Assembly (NCBI RefSeq): GCF_943912555.1
Contig: NZ_CALTUR010000021.1
Span: forward strand, 1-19,799
Length of the DNA stretch: 19,799 nucleotides
Direction: 5' to 3'
Source: an uncultured Streptococcus sp.
Lineage (GTDB): Bacteria; Bacillota; Bacilli; Lactobacillales; Streptococcaceae
Shown here: positions 1 to 6,418 of the stretch, piece after piece
Layout: each line of letters opens with the position of its first letter
Position numbering within the stretch: position 1 is the stretch's first letter
Notes under the pieces: generated by a model
The model's input: the letters and a program-made list of their open reading frames with translations, nothing else
What the model was told of the DNA's origin: nothing
Database searches by the model: none
Made by a program: the position numbers and the translations under genes

Positions 1-46
1 GAGCCTAATTCATGTATCTACCAATTTTTTATCCGTGGTTTACTAA

Positions 47-104
47 ATTATTTTTCAAATAAATTTAATTAGTTGTATATTTTTGAATTGTTTTTCGAAT
101 AAAT
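47..104. repeat. Imperfect direct repeat upstream of the first peptide gene
   Basis: An 18-base AT-rich sequence at 47-64 recurs at 87-104 with 16 of 18 bases identical (core TTTTTCAAATAAAT versus TTTTTCGAATAAAT), a period of 40 bases. It lies just upstream of the first small peptide gene and could be part of its promoter or a regulator site. I could not fix a convincing -35/-10 pair here, and AT-rich chance similarity is possible. Confidence 0.35.
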
Positions 105-135
105 AAGTGAGAGGAAAAAAGAAAGGAATAAAATA

Positions 136-264
136 ATGAAAGAACATTACTATGGATTTGTTGAGCTAACTTCGGAAGAATTGACCGATATTCAAGGTGG
201 AGAAAATTGGACGAAGACCCTTGTAGATTGGTACATTGGATTTCGTAGAGGTTTTGGTTTTTAG
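136..264 (+). CDS. Double-glycine leader peptide, very short mature part
   Basis: A 42-residue peptide gene. A Shine-Dalgarno sequence GAAAGGA (121-127) precedes the ATG. Residues 1-22 match the double-glycine leader pattern, with an ELTSEEL core ending in DIQGG. Such leaders are cut after GG by C39 peptidase ABC exporters such as ComA or BlpA. The predicted mature peptide is only 20 residues, rich in aromatic and basic residues, and ends in GFRRGFGF. It contains one GxxxG spacing (GFRRG), as found in two-peptide class II bacteriocins. It is followed 11 bases later by a second leader peptide, so the two may act as a pair. A pheromone role is also possible given the short length. The leader assignment is firm; the activity is inferred. 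Confidence 0.72.
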   Translation: MKEHYYGFVELTSEELTDIQGGENWTKTLVDWYIGFRRGFGF

Positions 265-275
265 GAGGATAAGAG

Positions 276-431
276 ATGAATGAAATGAATGGTAAGTATA
301 CTATTGAAGTATTAAAGGAAAGCGACTTAGCCTTGCTGGTGGGTGGTAGTAAGGCAAGTTATCAACGGGGTCTAATTACAGGTCTATTGTTACGCGGTGT
401 ATTTATTGGAACCCCATTTTTTAGAAGATAA
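276..431 (+). CDS. Double-glycine leader peptide, putative class II bacteriocin
   Basis: A 51-residue peptide gene with GGAGG-type ribosome binding (TAGGAGGA, 262-269) just ahead of its ATG. Residues 1-24 form a leader ending in LALLVGG, with acidic and hydrophobic spacing (IEVLKESDL) typical of double-glycine leaders. The mature part of 27 residues is cationic and hydrophobic, contains GLITG (a GxxxG unit) and ends in FFRR. It lies between two other leader peptide genes, so it is probably one component of a multi-peptide bacteriocin, exported and processed by an ABC exporter. An alternative start at the internal ATG three codons in would give nearly the same product. Target and partner are unknown. 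Confidence 0.72.
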   Translation: MNEMNGKYTIEVLKESDLALLVGGSKASYQRGLITGLLLRGVFIGTPFFRR

Positions 432-464
432 GATTTAGAAAAAATAGAACAAGAGGAGAAAAAG

Positions 465-659
465 ATGACAAATTTTGACAAAATGGAACAGAACTTTGTA
501 GCTCTTACAGAAGAAGAGTTGATGAATGTAGATGGGGGAGCATTGCCTCTTGTAATCGCCGGAGTGTCTATCTGGAAGATAGGTGCAGCAGTAGCAGGTG
601 GAGCAGCAGCGCTTTTTGCTGGAGGAGCAGCTTTGGGGTATTATGCGAATAGACCATAA
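465..659 (+). CDS. Class II (GxxxG-type) bacteriocin precursor
   Basis: A 64-residue precursor with GAGGAG ribosome binding before the ATG. Residues 1-25 are a classical leader: LTEEELMNVDGG matches the LSxxELxxIxGG pattern. The mature 39 residues are almost wholly hydrophobic, with an Ala/Gly-rich helix containing several GxxxG units (GAAVAGG, ALFAGGAALG) and the tail YYANRP. This is the look of two-peptide (class IIb) pore-forming bacteriocins, in which GxxxG mediates helix packing between partners. A small membrane protein follows 27 bases downstream, the usual position of the cognate immunity gene. Bacteriocin class is inferred from sequence features, not from a match I can name. Confidence 0.8.
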   Translation: MTNFDKMEQNFVALTEEELMNVDGGALPLVIAGVSIWKIGAAVAGGAAALFAGGAALGYYANRP

Positions 660-686
660 TCTGATTGTAGTCAGAGAGGCATTTCT

Positions 687-887
687 ATGTTTTTAAAAAA
701 AGAAGTGATATTATTAGGGGTATTGTTATCGCTACGTATTATTTTTACTATCGTTCAAATTTTAATTGATTATAAAATATTATCTGGACAGTATAGTGTA
801 AATTTTATGGATATTTCAGAAGTATTTACTTATCCAATACTCATTTTAATCATTTACATAGCAATAAAATATAATACAAAGGAGTAA
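687..887 (+). CDS. Small membrane protein, probable bacteriocin immunity protein
   Basis: A 66-residue product with two predicted membrane helices (about residues 7-28 and 47-63) separated by a short polar stretch around YKILSGQYSV, and a basic C-terminus. It has no signal peptide cleavage site and no recognised catalytic motif. An AGAGAGG ribosome binding sequence lies just upstream. It sits between two bacteriocin-like precursor genes, and its stop is 8 bases before the start of the next. In streptococcal bacteriocin loci, proteins of this size and topology protect the producer. That role is inferred from context only; the sequence itself does not identify it. Confidence 0.6.
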   Translation: MFLKKEVILLGVLLSLRIIFTIVQILIDYKILSGQYSVNFMDISEVFTYPILILIIYIAIKYNTKE

Positions 888-895
888 TGACGAAT

Positions 896-1063
896 ATGAA
901 CTTAGAACAATTTTATCAATTATCTGACGATGAATTAGTGGGAACAAAAGGTGGTTTTGGTCTTGCGGAAGCAGTTGGGATTGCAGGACTACTGAATGCT
1001 GCTGTACAAATTTTTAATGCTGGTTACAAATTTGGTTCAGATTTTGCTCGTCGTGGGCGTTAG
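896..1063 (+). CDS. Double-glycine bacteriocin precursor
   Basis: A 55-residue precursor. Leader residues 1-20 (FYQLSDDELVGTKGG at the end) fit the double-glycine consensus well. The mature 35 residues have a Gly/Ala-rich amphipathic start (FGLAEAVGIAGLL) and a basic tail ending in DFARRGR, consistent with a class II bacteriocin. An in-frame ATG at 887 overlaps the preceding stop, but AAAGGAG (878-884) is only 2 bases from it and 11 bases from the ATG at 896, so I chose 896. The next gene starts 3 bases after the stop, which suggests translational coupling with its probable immunity protein. Confidence 0.78.
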   Translation: MNLEQFYQLSDDELVGTKGGFGLAEAVGIAGLLNAAVQIFNAGYKFGSDFARRGR

Positions 1064-1066
1064 ATA

Positions 1067-1282
1067 ATGAATAATCGCGACCTTAATCTCAATACATTGT
1101 TACCTAAACTAGCTACGATATTTCCTTTGTTGGGAATAACTCTTAATGTTGCGCTTCATGTGATTCGTACAGGTTCGTTAGTATCCTTTAATTGGCAATG
1201 GACTTTGGTTGGTTTGCTTTTCTCAGCATATTTTGGTATTTTTCGCAAAGATTTGTCAAAAAATAATCAAAACTATAAATGA
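1067..1282 (+). CDS. Small two-helix membrane protein, probable immunity protein
   Basis: A 71-residue product with two hydrophobic segments (about residues 13-33 and 46-61) joined by a loop containing RTGSLVSFNWQW, and a strongly basic, Asn-rich C-terminus. It follows the 896-1063 bacteriocin precursor after 3 bases and lacks a strong ribosome binding site of its own, so translation is probably coupled. This gene order, precursor then small membrane protein, is the standard bacteriocin/immunity arrangement. No homologous family is recognised by name, so the immunity role is an inference from position, size and topology. Confidence 0.6.
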   Translation: MNNRDLNLNTLLPKLATIFPLLGITLNVALHVIRTGSLVSFNWQWTLVGLLFSAYFGIFRKDLSKNNQNYK

Positions 1283-1362
1283 AGAACATGAATCAAAAGG
1301 ATTTTGTGTATATGAATGGTAGCGTTTTTCCGCCATTCTTGTCAGGTAATTAGGAGTTTCTT

Positions 1363-1542
1363 ATGAAAATATTTTTATTAGGCTTTGCTGAGGGTTATTT
1401 TACCGTATCACTCATAATCTACATCGCAACGTATTTGATGTTAAAAAATCCAATCAATACCCTATTTTATCCAGAAATTTACCCTGTTTTATTTGGGCTC
1501 TTTTATCTAGGATATAAGGTCAATAAAAAGCAAGTAGAGTGA
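1363..1542 (+). CDS. Small two-helix membrane protein, unknown, possible immunity protein
   Basis: A 59-residue product with a clear ribosome binding sequence TAGGAG (1351-1356) six bases before the ATG. Two hydrophobic segments (about residues 10-27 and 37-52) are separated by KNPINTLFYPE, and the C-terminus is basic (KVNKKQ). It follows the second bacteriocin/immunity pair after an 80-base gap with no convincing gene. No precursor peptide lies immediately ahead of it, so it may be an orphan immunity gene kept after loss of its bacteriocin. Function is not identifiable from sequence. Confidence 0.6.
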   Translation: MKIFLLGFAEGYFTVSLIIYIATYLMLKNPINTLFYPEIYPVLFGLFYLGYKVNKKQVE

Positions 1543-1620
1543 GCAGCTAAGAATGACTTGTTAGTCTGCGCTGAAAATAGCTATGCTAGAATCTAAGAAT
1601 GCATCACATTGGAGTTTAAT

Positions 1621-1827
1621 ATGAAATTTGTTAAATCAATACTGAAAGTTTGGCCTGAAATCATGGTATTACTTAGTTCGATGTCCTATATCATCATCAG
1701 ATTAGTAGCTGATATGAATAAAGTATCTTTACCTACTTGGCTTGATAGTTTCAATATACCAACGATTGCATTATTTGTGATGGTATTCATTCTTTTATAT
1801 AGAAGTAAAGAAAAAAAGAATGGATAA
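1621..1827 (+). CDS. Small two-helix membrane protein, probable immunity protein
   Basis: A 68-residue product with two hydrophobic segments (about residues 13-32 and 46-62), a loop with NKVSLPTWLDS, and a Lys-rich end. A TTG at 1609 is in frame upstream, but it is part of the TTGGAG ribosome binding sequence (1609-1614) that serves the ATG at 1621, so the shorter form is the gene. The layout resembles the other small membrane proteins of this cluster, though sequence similarity between them is not obvious. A broken double-glycine peptide gene follows at 1896. An immunity role is inferred. Confidence 0.58.
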   Translation: MKFVKSILKVWPEIMVLLSSMSYIIIRLVADMNKVSLPTWLDSFNIPTIALFVMVFILLYRSKEKKNG

Positions 1828-1895
1828 ATTTGAGGTAGTAGACAATCTATGGGGAAATAGAAGTCTTATAGTAACGAATCAAAAAAGGAGTAACT

Positions 1896-2012
1896 ATGAA
1901 TCGTAATTTAGAACGGTGTTATCTATTCTGACTAGGAATAGATCATACCAGAGGTGGCTTAGAAATAGCAGGGACATTAGAAATTGAAGTAACTTTAAAT
2001 AGGATGTCGTAA
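1896..2012 (+). pseudogene. Broken double-glycine peptide gene (in-frame TGA)
   Basis: An AAAAAAGGAG ribosome binding sequence (1881-1890) precedes an ATG at 1896. The frame opens as MNRNLERCYLF, hits TGA at 1929-1931, then continues in the same frame as LGIDHTRGG followed by a short Leu/Ile/Glu-rich tail to TAA at 2010-2012. The restored reading has the length and final GG of a bacteriocin leader, with the stop where the conserved serine-acidic core should be. The post-GG part is short and degenerate. This looks like a decaying bacteriocin precursor left in the cluster. The other sequence in the 1828-2237 gap is regulatory (terminator and ComE-like repeat); no intact gene is seen there. Confidence 0.5.
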
Positions 2013-2095
2013 AGGTTACTATCAATGATTTATTTGTCCCAAGCTTGCCTAGGGTGACAGTAAAAAATCAATTTCCTTTCATACCATATTTTTAG

Positions 2096-2127
2096 TAGGT
2101 AGAACGCTTGTTCTGCCTATTTTTTTA
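2096..2127 (+). terminator. Rho-independent terminator of the bacteriocin cluster
   Basis: A 10-base-pair hairpin (TAGGTAGAAC, loop GCTT, GTTCTGCCTA, one G-T wobble) is followed by seven T. It ends transcription of the small-gene cluster. It is near-identical to the terminator at 2437-2466. Confidence 0.85.
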
Positions 2128-2137
2128 TCTCAAAAGT

Positions 2138-2213
2138 GCAGTTGAGGTGTTTATTTATATCGTTTGGAGTTTATTTGGAGTTTTACATGTATTTTTGATA
2201 AAATAGGTATAGA
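2138..2213 (+). promoter_or_regulatory. Diverged ComE-type box and -10 before the 62-residue protein gene
   Basis: GCAGTTGAG (2138-2146) closely fits the half-site of the competence regulator ComE (ACAgTTgAG). A weak second half-site, ATCGTTTGG, starts 21 bases later (2159-2167). TAAAATAGGTATAGA (2199-2213) aligns exactly with the -10 region of the comA promoter copy downstream, at the same distance from the repeat. The second half-site is poor, so competence control of this copy is uncertain. Confidence 0.45.
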
Positions 2214-2237
2214 AATTAGGAAAGTCGAAGAAAAGGA

Positions 2238-2426
2238 ATGAAGAAGGTTTTAAGATATTTTTTAGTATTTGTTTTTCTATTTTTGATGAATATTTTCATC
2301 TTTAAGATACTAGCAACTCTGGGATTTCAACTGACAATGAGTGAAAAGAGTTATATTGTACCACCGCTGTTTTCGATTATCGTTTTATATATGATTGACA
2401 AAAGAATTAGGAAGAAAAAGAAATAA
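2238..2426 (+). CDS. Small two-helix membrane protein between two com-type promoters
   Basis: A 62-residue product with two hydrophobic segments (about residues 6-27 and 40-54), separated by TMSEKSY, and a very basic end (DKRIRKKKK). The topology matches small bacteriocin immunity proteins. It is a single-gene unit, with a ComE-like box and -10 upstream and its own terminator downstream. AAGGA directly abuts the ATG and is too close to serve; AGGAAAG (2218-2224) is 13 bases away, so the ribosome binding site is weak. If competence-induced, it could protect competent cells from peptides exported by the adjacent ComAB. The function is not known. Confidence 0.6.
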   Translation: MKKVLRYFLVFVFLFLMNIFIFKILATLGFQLTMSEKSYIVPPLFSIIVLYMIDKRIRKKKK

Positions 2427-2436
2427 ATATATATTT

Positions 2437-2466
2437 TAGGTAGGACGTTTGTTCTGCCTATTTTTT
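2437..2466 (+). terminator. Rho-independent terminator
   Basis: Hairpin TAGGTAGGAC, loop GTTT, GTTCTGCCTA (two wobble pairs), followed by six T. It closes the 62-residue protein gene and insulates the comA promoter. It is a duplicate of the 2096-2127 terminator. Confidence 0.85.
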
Positions 2467-2477
2467 ATCCCAAAAGT

Positions 2478-2554
2478 GCATTTGGGAGGTAGATAGGCGC
2501 ATTTGGGGAGGAAGTCCAGTTTTTGTTTGAGGATTGGGGTAAGATAGGTATTAT
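2478..2554 (+). promoter_or_regulatory. comAB early-competence promoter with ComE direct repeat
   Basis: Two perfect copies of GCATTTGGG (2478-2486 and 2499-2507) are spaced 21 bases start to start, the 9-12-9 layout of ComE binding sites in pneumococcal early competence promoters. A -10 candidate TATTAT (2549-2554) lies about 41 bases after the second repeat, in keeping with the long conserved spacing of such activator-dependent promoters. TAAGAT at 2540 is an alternative. There is no good -35, as expected for a ComE-dependent promoter. Confidence 0.75.
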
Positions 2555-2564
2555 CAGATGAGTT

Positions 2565-2715
2565 TATACTCTTCGAAAATCTCTTCAAACCACGTCAATG
2601 TCGCCTTGCCGTGTAGATGTGACTGACTTCGTCAGTTCTATCTACAACCTCAAAGCCGTGCTTTGAGCAACCTGCGGCTAGTTTCCTAGTTTGATCTTTG
2701 ATTTTCATTGGGTAT
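2565..2715. repeat. BOX-type intergenic repeat in the comA leader
   Basis: A 151-base element starts TATACTCTTCGAAAATC and ends GATTTTCATTGGGTAT; the ends are imperfect inverted repeats. The stretch CGTCAATGTCGCCTTGCCGTG is nearly the complement of the classical BOX-A typing primer, and the length fits one copy each of boxA, boxB and boxC. Internal hairpins include ACTGAC-TTC-GTCAGT. It lies between the comAB promoter and the comA start, so it is transcribed in the leader. BOX elements at this position have been reported to modulate comAB expression in pneumococcus. Confidence 0.8.
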
Positions 2716-2733
2716 TAGGAAAAGGAGATGAAT

Positions 2734-4887
2734 ATGAAATTTGGGAAACGTCACTATCGTCCGCAGGTGGATCAGATGGACTGCGGTGTAGCTTCATTAG
2801 CCATGGTTTTTGGCTACTATGGTAGTTACTATTCTTTAGCTCACTTGCGAGAATTGGCCAAGACAACCATGGATGGGACAACGGCTTTGGGCTTGGTCAA
2901 GGTGGCAGAGGAAATTGGTTTTGAGACGCGAGCAATTAAGGCGGATATGACGCTCTTTGACTTGCCAGATTTGACTTTTCCTTTTGTTGCCCATGTGCTT
3001 AAGGAAGGAAAATTGCTCCACTACTATGTGGTGACTGGGCAGGACAAGAACAGCATTTATATTGCCGACCCAGATCCTGGGGTGAAATTGACTAAACTGC
3101 CACGTGAGCGTTTTGCGGAAGAATGGACAGGAGTGACTCTTTTTATGGCACCTAGTCCAGACTATAAGCCTCATAAGGATCAAAAGAATGGTCTGCTCTC
3201 TTTTATCCCTATATTAGTGAAGCAGCGTGGCTTGATTGCCAATATCGTTTTGGCAACACTCTTGGTAACCTTGATTAACATTGTGGGTTCTTATTATTTG
3301 CAGTCTATCATTGATACCTATGTGCCAGATCAGATGCGTTCGACGCTGGGGATTATTTCTATTGGGTTGGTTATCGTCTATATTCTCCAGCAGGTCTTGT
3401 CTTACGCTCAGGAGTATCTCTTACTTGTTTTGGGGCAACGCTTGTCGATTGACGTAATTTTGTCCTATATCAAGCATGTTTTTCACCTACCTATGTCCTT
3501 TTTTGCGACACGTAGGACAGGGGAGATCGTGTCTCGTTTCACAGATGCTAACAGTATCATCGATGCGCTGGCTTCGACTATTCTTTCGATTTTCCTAGAT
3601 GTGTCAACGGTTGTCATTATTTCCCTTGTTTTATTTTCACAAAATACCAATCTCTTTTTCATGACTTTATTGGCACTTCCTATCTATACAGTGATTATCT
3701 TTGCCTTTATGAAGCCGTTTGAAAAGATGAATCGGGATACCATGGAAGCTAATGCGGTTCTGTCTTCCTCTATCATCGAGGATATCAACGGTATTGAGAC
3801 TATTAAGTCCTTGACCAGTGAAAGTCAGCGTTACCAAAAGATTGACAAGGAATTTGTGGATTATCTGAAAAAATCCTTTACCTATAGTCGGGCAGAAAGT
3901 CAGCAAAAGGCTCTGAAAAAAGTTGCCCATCTCTTGCTCAATGTCGGCATTCTCTGGATGGGGGCTGTTCTGGTCATGGATGGCAAGATGAGTTTGGGGC
4001 AGTTGATTACCTATAATACCTTGCTTGTTTACTTTACCAATCCTTTGGAAAATATCATCAATCTGCAAACCAAGCTTCAGACAGCGCAGGTTGCCAATAA
4101 CCGTCTTAACGAGGTCTATCTGGTAGCTTCTGAGTTTGAGGAGAAGAAAACAGTTGAGGATCTGAGCTTGATGAAGGGAGATATGACCTTCAAGCAGGTT
4201 TCCTACAAGTATGGCTATGGTCGAGACGTTTTGTCGGATATCAATTTGACGATTTCCCAAGGCTCTAAGGTGGCTTTTGTGGGGATTTCAGGGTCAGGTA
4301 AGACGACCTTGGCTAAGATGATGGTGAATTTTTATGATCCAAGTCAGGGAGAGATTAGTCTGGGTGGTGTCAATCTCAATCAGATTGATAAAAAGGCTCT
4401 GCGTCAGTATATCAACTATCTGCCTCAACAACCTTATGTCTTTAACGGAACGATTTTGGAGAATCTTCTTTTGGGAGCCAAGGAGGGGACGACTCAGGAG
4501 GACATCTTGCGGGCGGTAGAGTTGGCAGAGATTCGGGAGGACATTGAGCGCATGCCACTGAATTACCAGACAGAATTGACTTCGGATGGGGCAGGAATCT
4601 CAGGTGGTCAACGTCAGAGAATTGCTCTGGCGCGTGCTCTCTTGACAGATGCGCCGGTCTTGATTTTGGATGAGGCAACTAGTAGTTTGGATATTTTGAC
4701 AGAGAAGCGAATTGTCGATAATCTTATGGCTTTAGACAAGACCTTGATTTTCATCGCCCATCGCTTGACCATTGCTGAGCGGACAGAGAAGGTGGTTGTT
4801 TTGGATCAGGGCAAGATTGTTGAAGAAGGACATCATGTTGATTTGCTTGCACAGGGTGGATTTTACGCCCATTTGGTCAATAGCTAG
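2734..4887 (+). CDS. comA: Competence pheromone ABC exporter/peptidase ComA
   Basis: ComA exports the competence-stimulating peptide and cuts its double-glycine leader; it can also process bacteriocin precursors. The product from the ATG at 2734 is 717 residues, the size I know for pneumococcal ComA. The ATG at 2728 is only one base after AAAGGAG and is less likely. Residues 1-150 are the C39 peptidase with Gln11, Cys17, His96 and Asp112. Residues about 165-450 form the six-helix membrane domain. The ATPase has Walker A GISGSGKT (517-524), Q-loop LPQQ (563-566), signature ISGGQ (622-626), Walker B ending LDEA (645-648) and switch His676. It is driven by a ComE-type promoter with a BOX element in its leader, and comB follows 12 bases later. 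Its neighbours upstream are double-glycine peptide genes, its natural substrate class. Confidence 0.97.
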   Translation: MKFGKRHYRPQVDQMDCGVASLAMVFGYYGSYYSLAHLRELAKTTMDGTTALGLVKVAEEIGFETRAIKADMTLFDLPDLTFPFVAHVLKEGKLLHYYVVTGQDKNSIYIADPDPGVKLTKLPRERFAEEWTGVTLFMAPSPDYKPHKDQKNGLLSFIPILVKQRGLIANIVLATLLVTLINIVGSYYLQSIIDTYVPDQMRSTLGIISIGLVIVYILQQVLSYAQEYLLLVLGQRLSIDVILSYIKHVFHLPMSFFATRRTGEIVSRFTDANSIIDALASTILSIFLDVSTVVIISLVLFSQNTNLFFMTLLALPIYTVIIFAFMKPFEKMNRDTMEANAVLSSSIIEDINGIETIKSLTSESQRYQKIDKEFVDYLKKSFTYSRAESQQKALKKVAHLLLNVGILWMGAVLVMDGKMSLGQLITYNTLLVYFTNPLENIINLQTKLQTAQVANNRLNEVYLVASEFEEKKTVEDLSLMKGDMTFKQVSYKYGYGRDVLSDINLTISQGSKVAFVGISGSGKTTLAKMMVNFYDPSQGEISLGGVNLNQIDKKALRQYINYLPQQPYVFNGTILENLLLGAKEGTTQEDILRAVELAEIREDIERMPLNYQTELTSDGAGISGGQRQRIALARALLTDAPVLILDEATSSLDILTEKRIVDNLMALDKTLIFIAHRLTIAERTEKVVVLDQGKIVEEGHHVDLLAQGGFYAHLVNS

Positions 4888-4899
4888 AAAGAGGAGAGG

Positions 4900-6249
4900 A
4901 TGAAACCAGAATTTTTAGAAAGTGCGGAGTTTTATAACCGTCGTTACCATAATTTTTCCAGTCGGGTGATTGTCCCCATGTCGCTTCTGCTCGTGTTTTT
5001 ACTTGGCTTTGCAACTCTTGCAGAGAAGGAGATGAGTTTATCCACTAGAGCGACTATCGAACCTAGTCGTATTCTTGCTAATATTCAGTCAACTAGCAGC
5101 AATCGCATTCTTGTCAATCATTTGGAAGAAAATAAGCTGGTCAAGAAGGGGGAGCTTCTTGTTCAATATCAGGAAGGGGCAGAGGGTGTCCAAGCGGAGT
5201 CTTATGCCAGTCAGTTGGACATGCTTAAGGATCAAAAAAAGCAATTGGAGTATTTGCAAAAAAGTCTGCAAGAAGGGGAGAACCACTTTCCAGAGGAGGA
5301 TAAGTTTGGCTACCAAGCCACCTTTCGCGACTACCTCAGCCAAGCGGCTAGTCTTAGGGCTAGTACATCGCAACAAAATGAGACCATCGCATCTCAGAAT
5401 GCAGCAGCTAGCCAAACCCAAGCCGAAATCGGCAATCTCATCAGCCAAACAGAAGCTAAAATTCGCGATTACCAGACAGCTAAGTCAGCTATTGAAACAG
5501 GCGCTTCCTTGGCCAGTCAGAATCTAGCCTATTCTCTCTACCAGTCCTACAAGTCTCAGGGCGAGGAAAATCCGCAAGCTAAATCCCAGGCTGTTGCGCA
5601 GGTTGAAGCACAGCTTTCTCAGTTAGAATCCAGTCTTGCTACTTACCGTGTTCAGTATGCAGGTTCAGGTACCCAGCAAGCCTATGCGTCAGGCTTAAGC
5701 AGTCAATTGGAGTCCCTTAAATCCCAACACTTGGCAAAGGTTGGTCAGGAATTGACCCTTCTAGACCAGAAAATCTTGGAAGCAGAGTCAGGTAAGAAGG
5801 TTCAGGGAAATCTTTTAGACAAGGGGAAAATTACGGCAAGTGAGGATGGGGTGCTCCATCTTAATCCTGAGACCAGTGATTCTACCATGGTAGCAGAAGG
5901 TGCCATACTAGCCCAACTTTATCCGTCCTTGGAAAAAGAAGGGAAAGCCAAACTCACAGCCTATCTTAGTTCAAAGGATGTAGGAAGGATCAAGGTCGGT
6001 GATTCTGTTCGCTATACGACGACTCATGATGCCAAGAATCAACTTTTCCTAGATTCTACTATTACCAGCATCGATGCTACAGCTACCAAGACTGAAAAAG
6101 GGAATTTCTTTAAAATTGAGGCGGAGACTAATCTAACTTCTGAGCAGGCTGAAAAACTTCGATATGGGGTGGAAGGTCGTCTACAGATGATTACAGGTAA
6201 GAAAAGTTACCTGCGTTATTATTTGGATCAATTCTTGAACAAAGAGTAA
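4900..6249 (+). CDS. comB: Competence exporter accessory protein ComB
   Basis: ComB is the membrane-fusion-like accessory protein needed with ComA for pheromone export. At 449 residues it matches the usual length. A GAGGAG ribosome binding sequence lies in the short gap after comA. Residues 22-41 form a single N-terminal membrane helix. Residues about 105-290 are Gln/Ser/Ala/Leu-rich and coiled-coil forming, as in HlyD-type adaptors. A lipoyl-like/barrel region flanks this on both sides (around residues 75-90 and 300-430), with the motif [10 protein letters not shown] near residue 312. It is co-transcribed with comA from the competence promoter and ends before a strong terminator at 6280. No defect is seen. 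Confidence 0.96.
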   Translation: MKPEFLESAEFYNRRYHNFSSRVIVPMSLLLVFLLGFATLAEKEMSLSTRATIEPSRILANIQSTSSNRILVNHLEENKLVKKGELLVQYQEGAEGVQAESYASQLDMLKDQKKQLEYLQKSLQEGENHFPEEDKFGYQATFRDYLSQAASLRASTSQQNETIASQNAAASQTQAEIGNLISQTEAKIRDYQTAKSAIETGASLASQNLAYSLYQSYKSQGEENPQAKSQAVAQVEAQLSQLESSLATYRVQYAGSGTQQAYASGLSSQLESLKSQHLAKVGQELTLLDQKILEAESGKKVQGNLLDKGKITASEDGVLHLNPETSDSTMVAEGAILAQLYPSLEKEGKAKLTAYLSSKDVGRIKVGDSVRYTTTHDAKNQLFLDSTITSIDATATKTEKGNFFKIEAETNLTSEQAEKLRYGVEGRLQMITGKKSYLRYYLDQFLNKE

Positions 6250-6279
6250 TGTTCTTGTTTTTAGAGTTAAATAATTTTT

Positions 6280-6317
6280 AAACTGTGAGAAAGATCCTTC
6301 TTGCAGTTTTTTCTTTA
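6280..6317 (+). terminator. Rho-independent terminator after comB
   Basis: AAACTGTGAGAAAG pairs with CTTCTTGCAGTTT through a three-base ATC loop, giving about 13 pairs with two wobbles and one bulged A, followed by a T-rich tail (TTTTTTCTTT). It separates comAB from the purine operon. Confidence 0.85.
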
Positions 6318-6340
6318 CAATTTTTGAAACACATCTGATA

Positions 6341-6386
6341 TTTATTCGGTTAGATTCTTGTGTTTTTTGGTTTTTTATGGTAGAAT
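6341..6386 (+). promoter_or_regulatory. purC promoter with a possible PurBox
   Basis: A good promoter is visible: -35 TTGTGT (6358-6363), a 17-base spacer, and an extended -10 TGGTAGAAT (hexamer 6381-6386). Just upstream, TTTATTCGGTTAG (6341-6353) fits the reverse complement of the lactococcal PurR PurBox (AWWWCCGAACWWT) at 10 of 13 positions. A second partial match, AAAGGCGAACTTT (6403-6415), overlaps the ribosome binding site. PurR control is inferred from these weak matches and from the pathway downstream. Confidence 0.55.
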
Positions 6387-6418
6387 GTGCTCAAGTAATA
6401 CGAAAGGCGAACTTTAAA

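Larger units (their letters stand above)
2096..2554 (+). repeat. Duplicated terminator plus promoter block (2096-2213 and 2437-2554)
   Basis: Two blocks of 118 bases, about 341 bases apart, share the same order: hairpin terminator, T-run, ATC(T/C)CAAAAGTGCA, ComE-type repeat, then TAA(A/G)ATAGGTAT. The terminator and first half-site are highly similar, while the stretch between the second half-site and the -10 is diverged. The 62-residue membrane protein gene lies between the copies, so the unit appears to have arisen by duplication of the comA upstream region with capture of that gene. Confidence 0.7.

Noticed and set aside
1288..1353. A 21-codon frame (MNQKDFVYMN...) between two immunity-like genes
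   Set aside because: It has no good ribosome binding site, no leader or membrane pattern, and lies within chance length for AT-rich DNA.
1820..1906. A 28-codon frame overlapping the end of the 1621-1827 gene
   Set aside because: No ribosome binding site suits it, there is no recognisable feature, and it overlaps the start of the broken leader peptide gene.
2836..3183. Minus-strand open frame of 115 codons inside comA
   Set aside because: It is a shadow of the strongly coding comA frame, with no ribosome binding site and no protein-like features. The same applies to the other minus-strand frames, for example 3667-4260 and 8587-9291.
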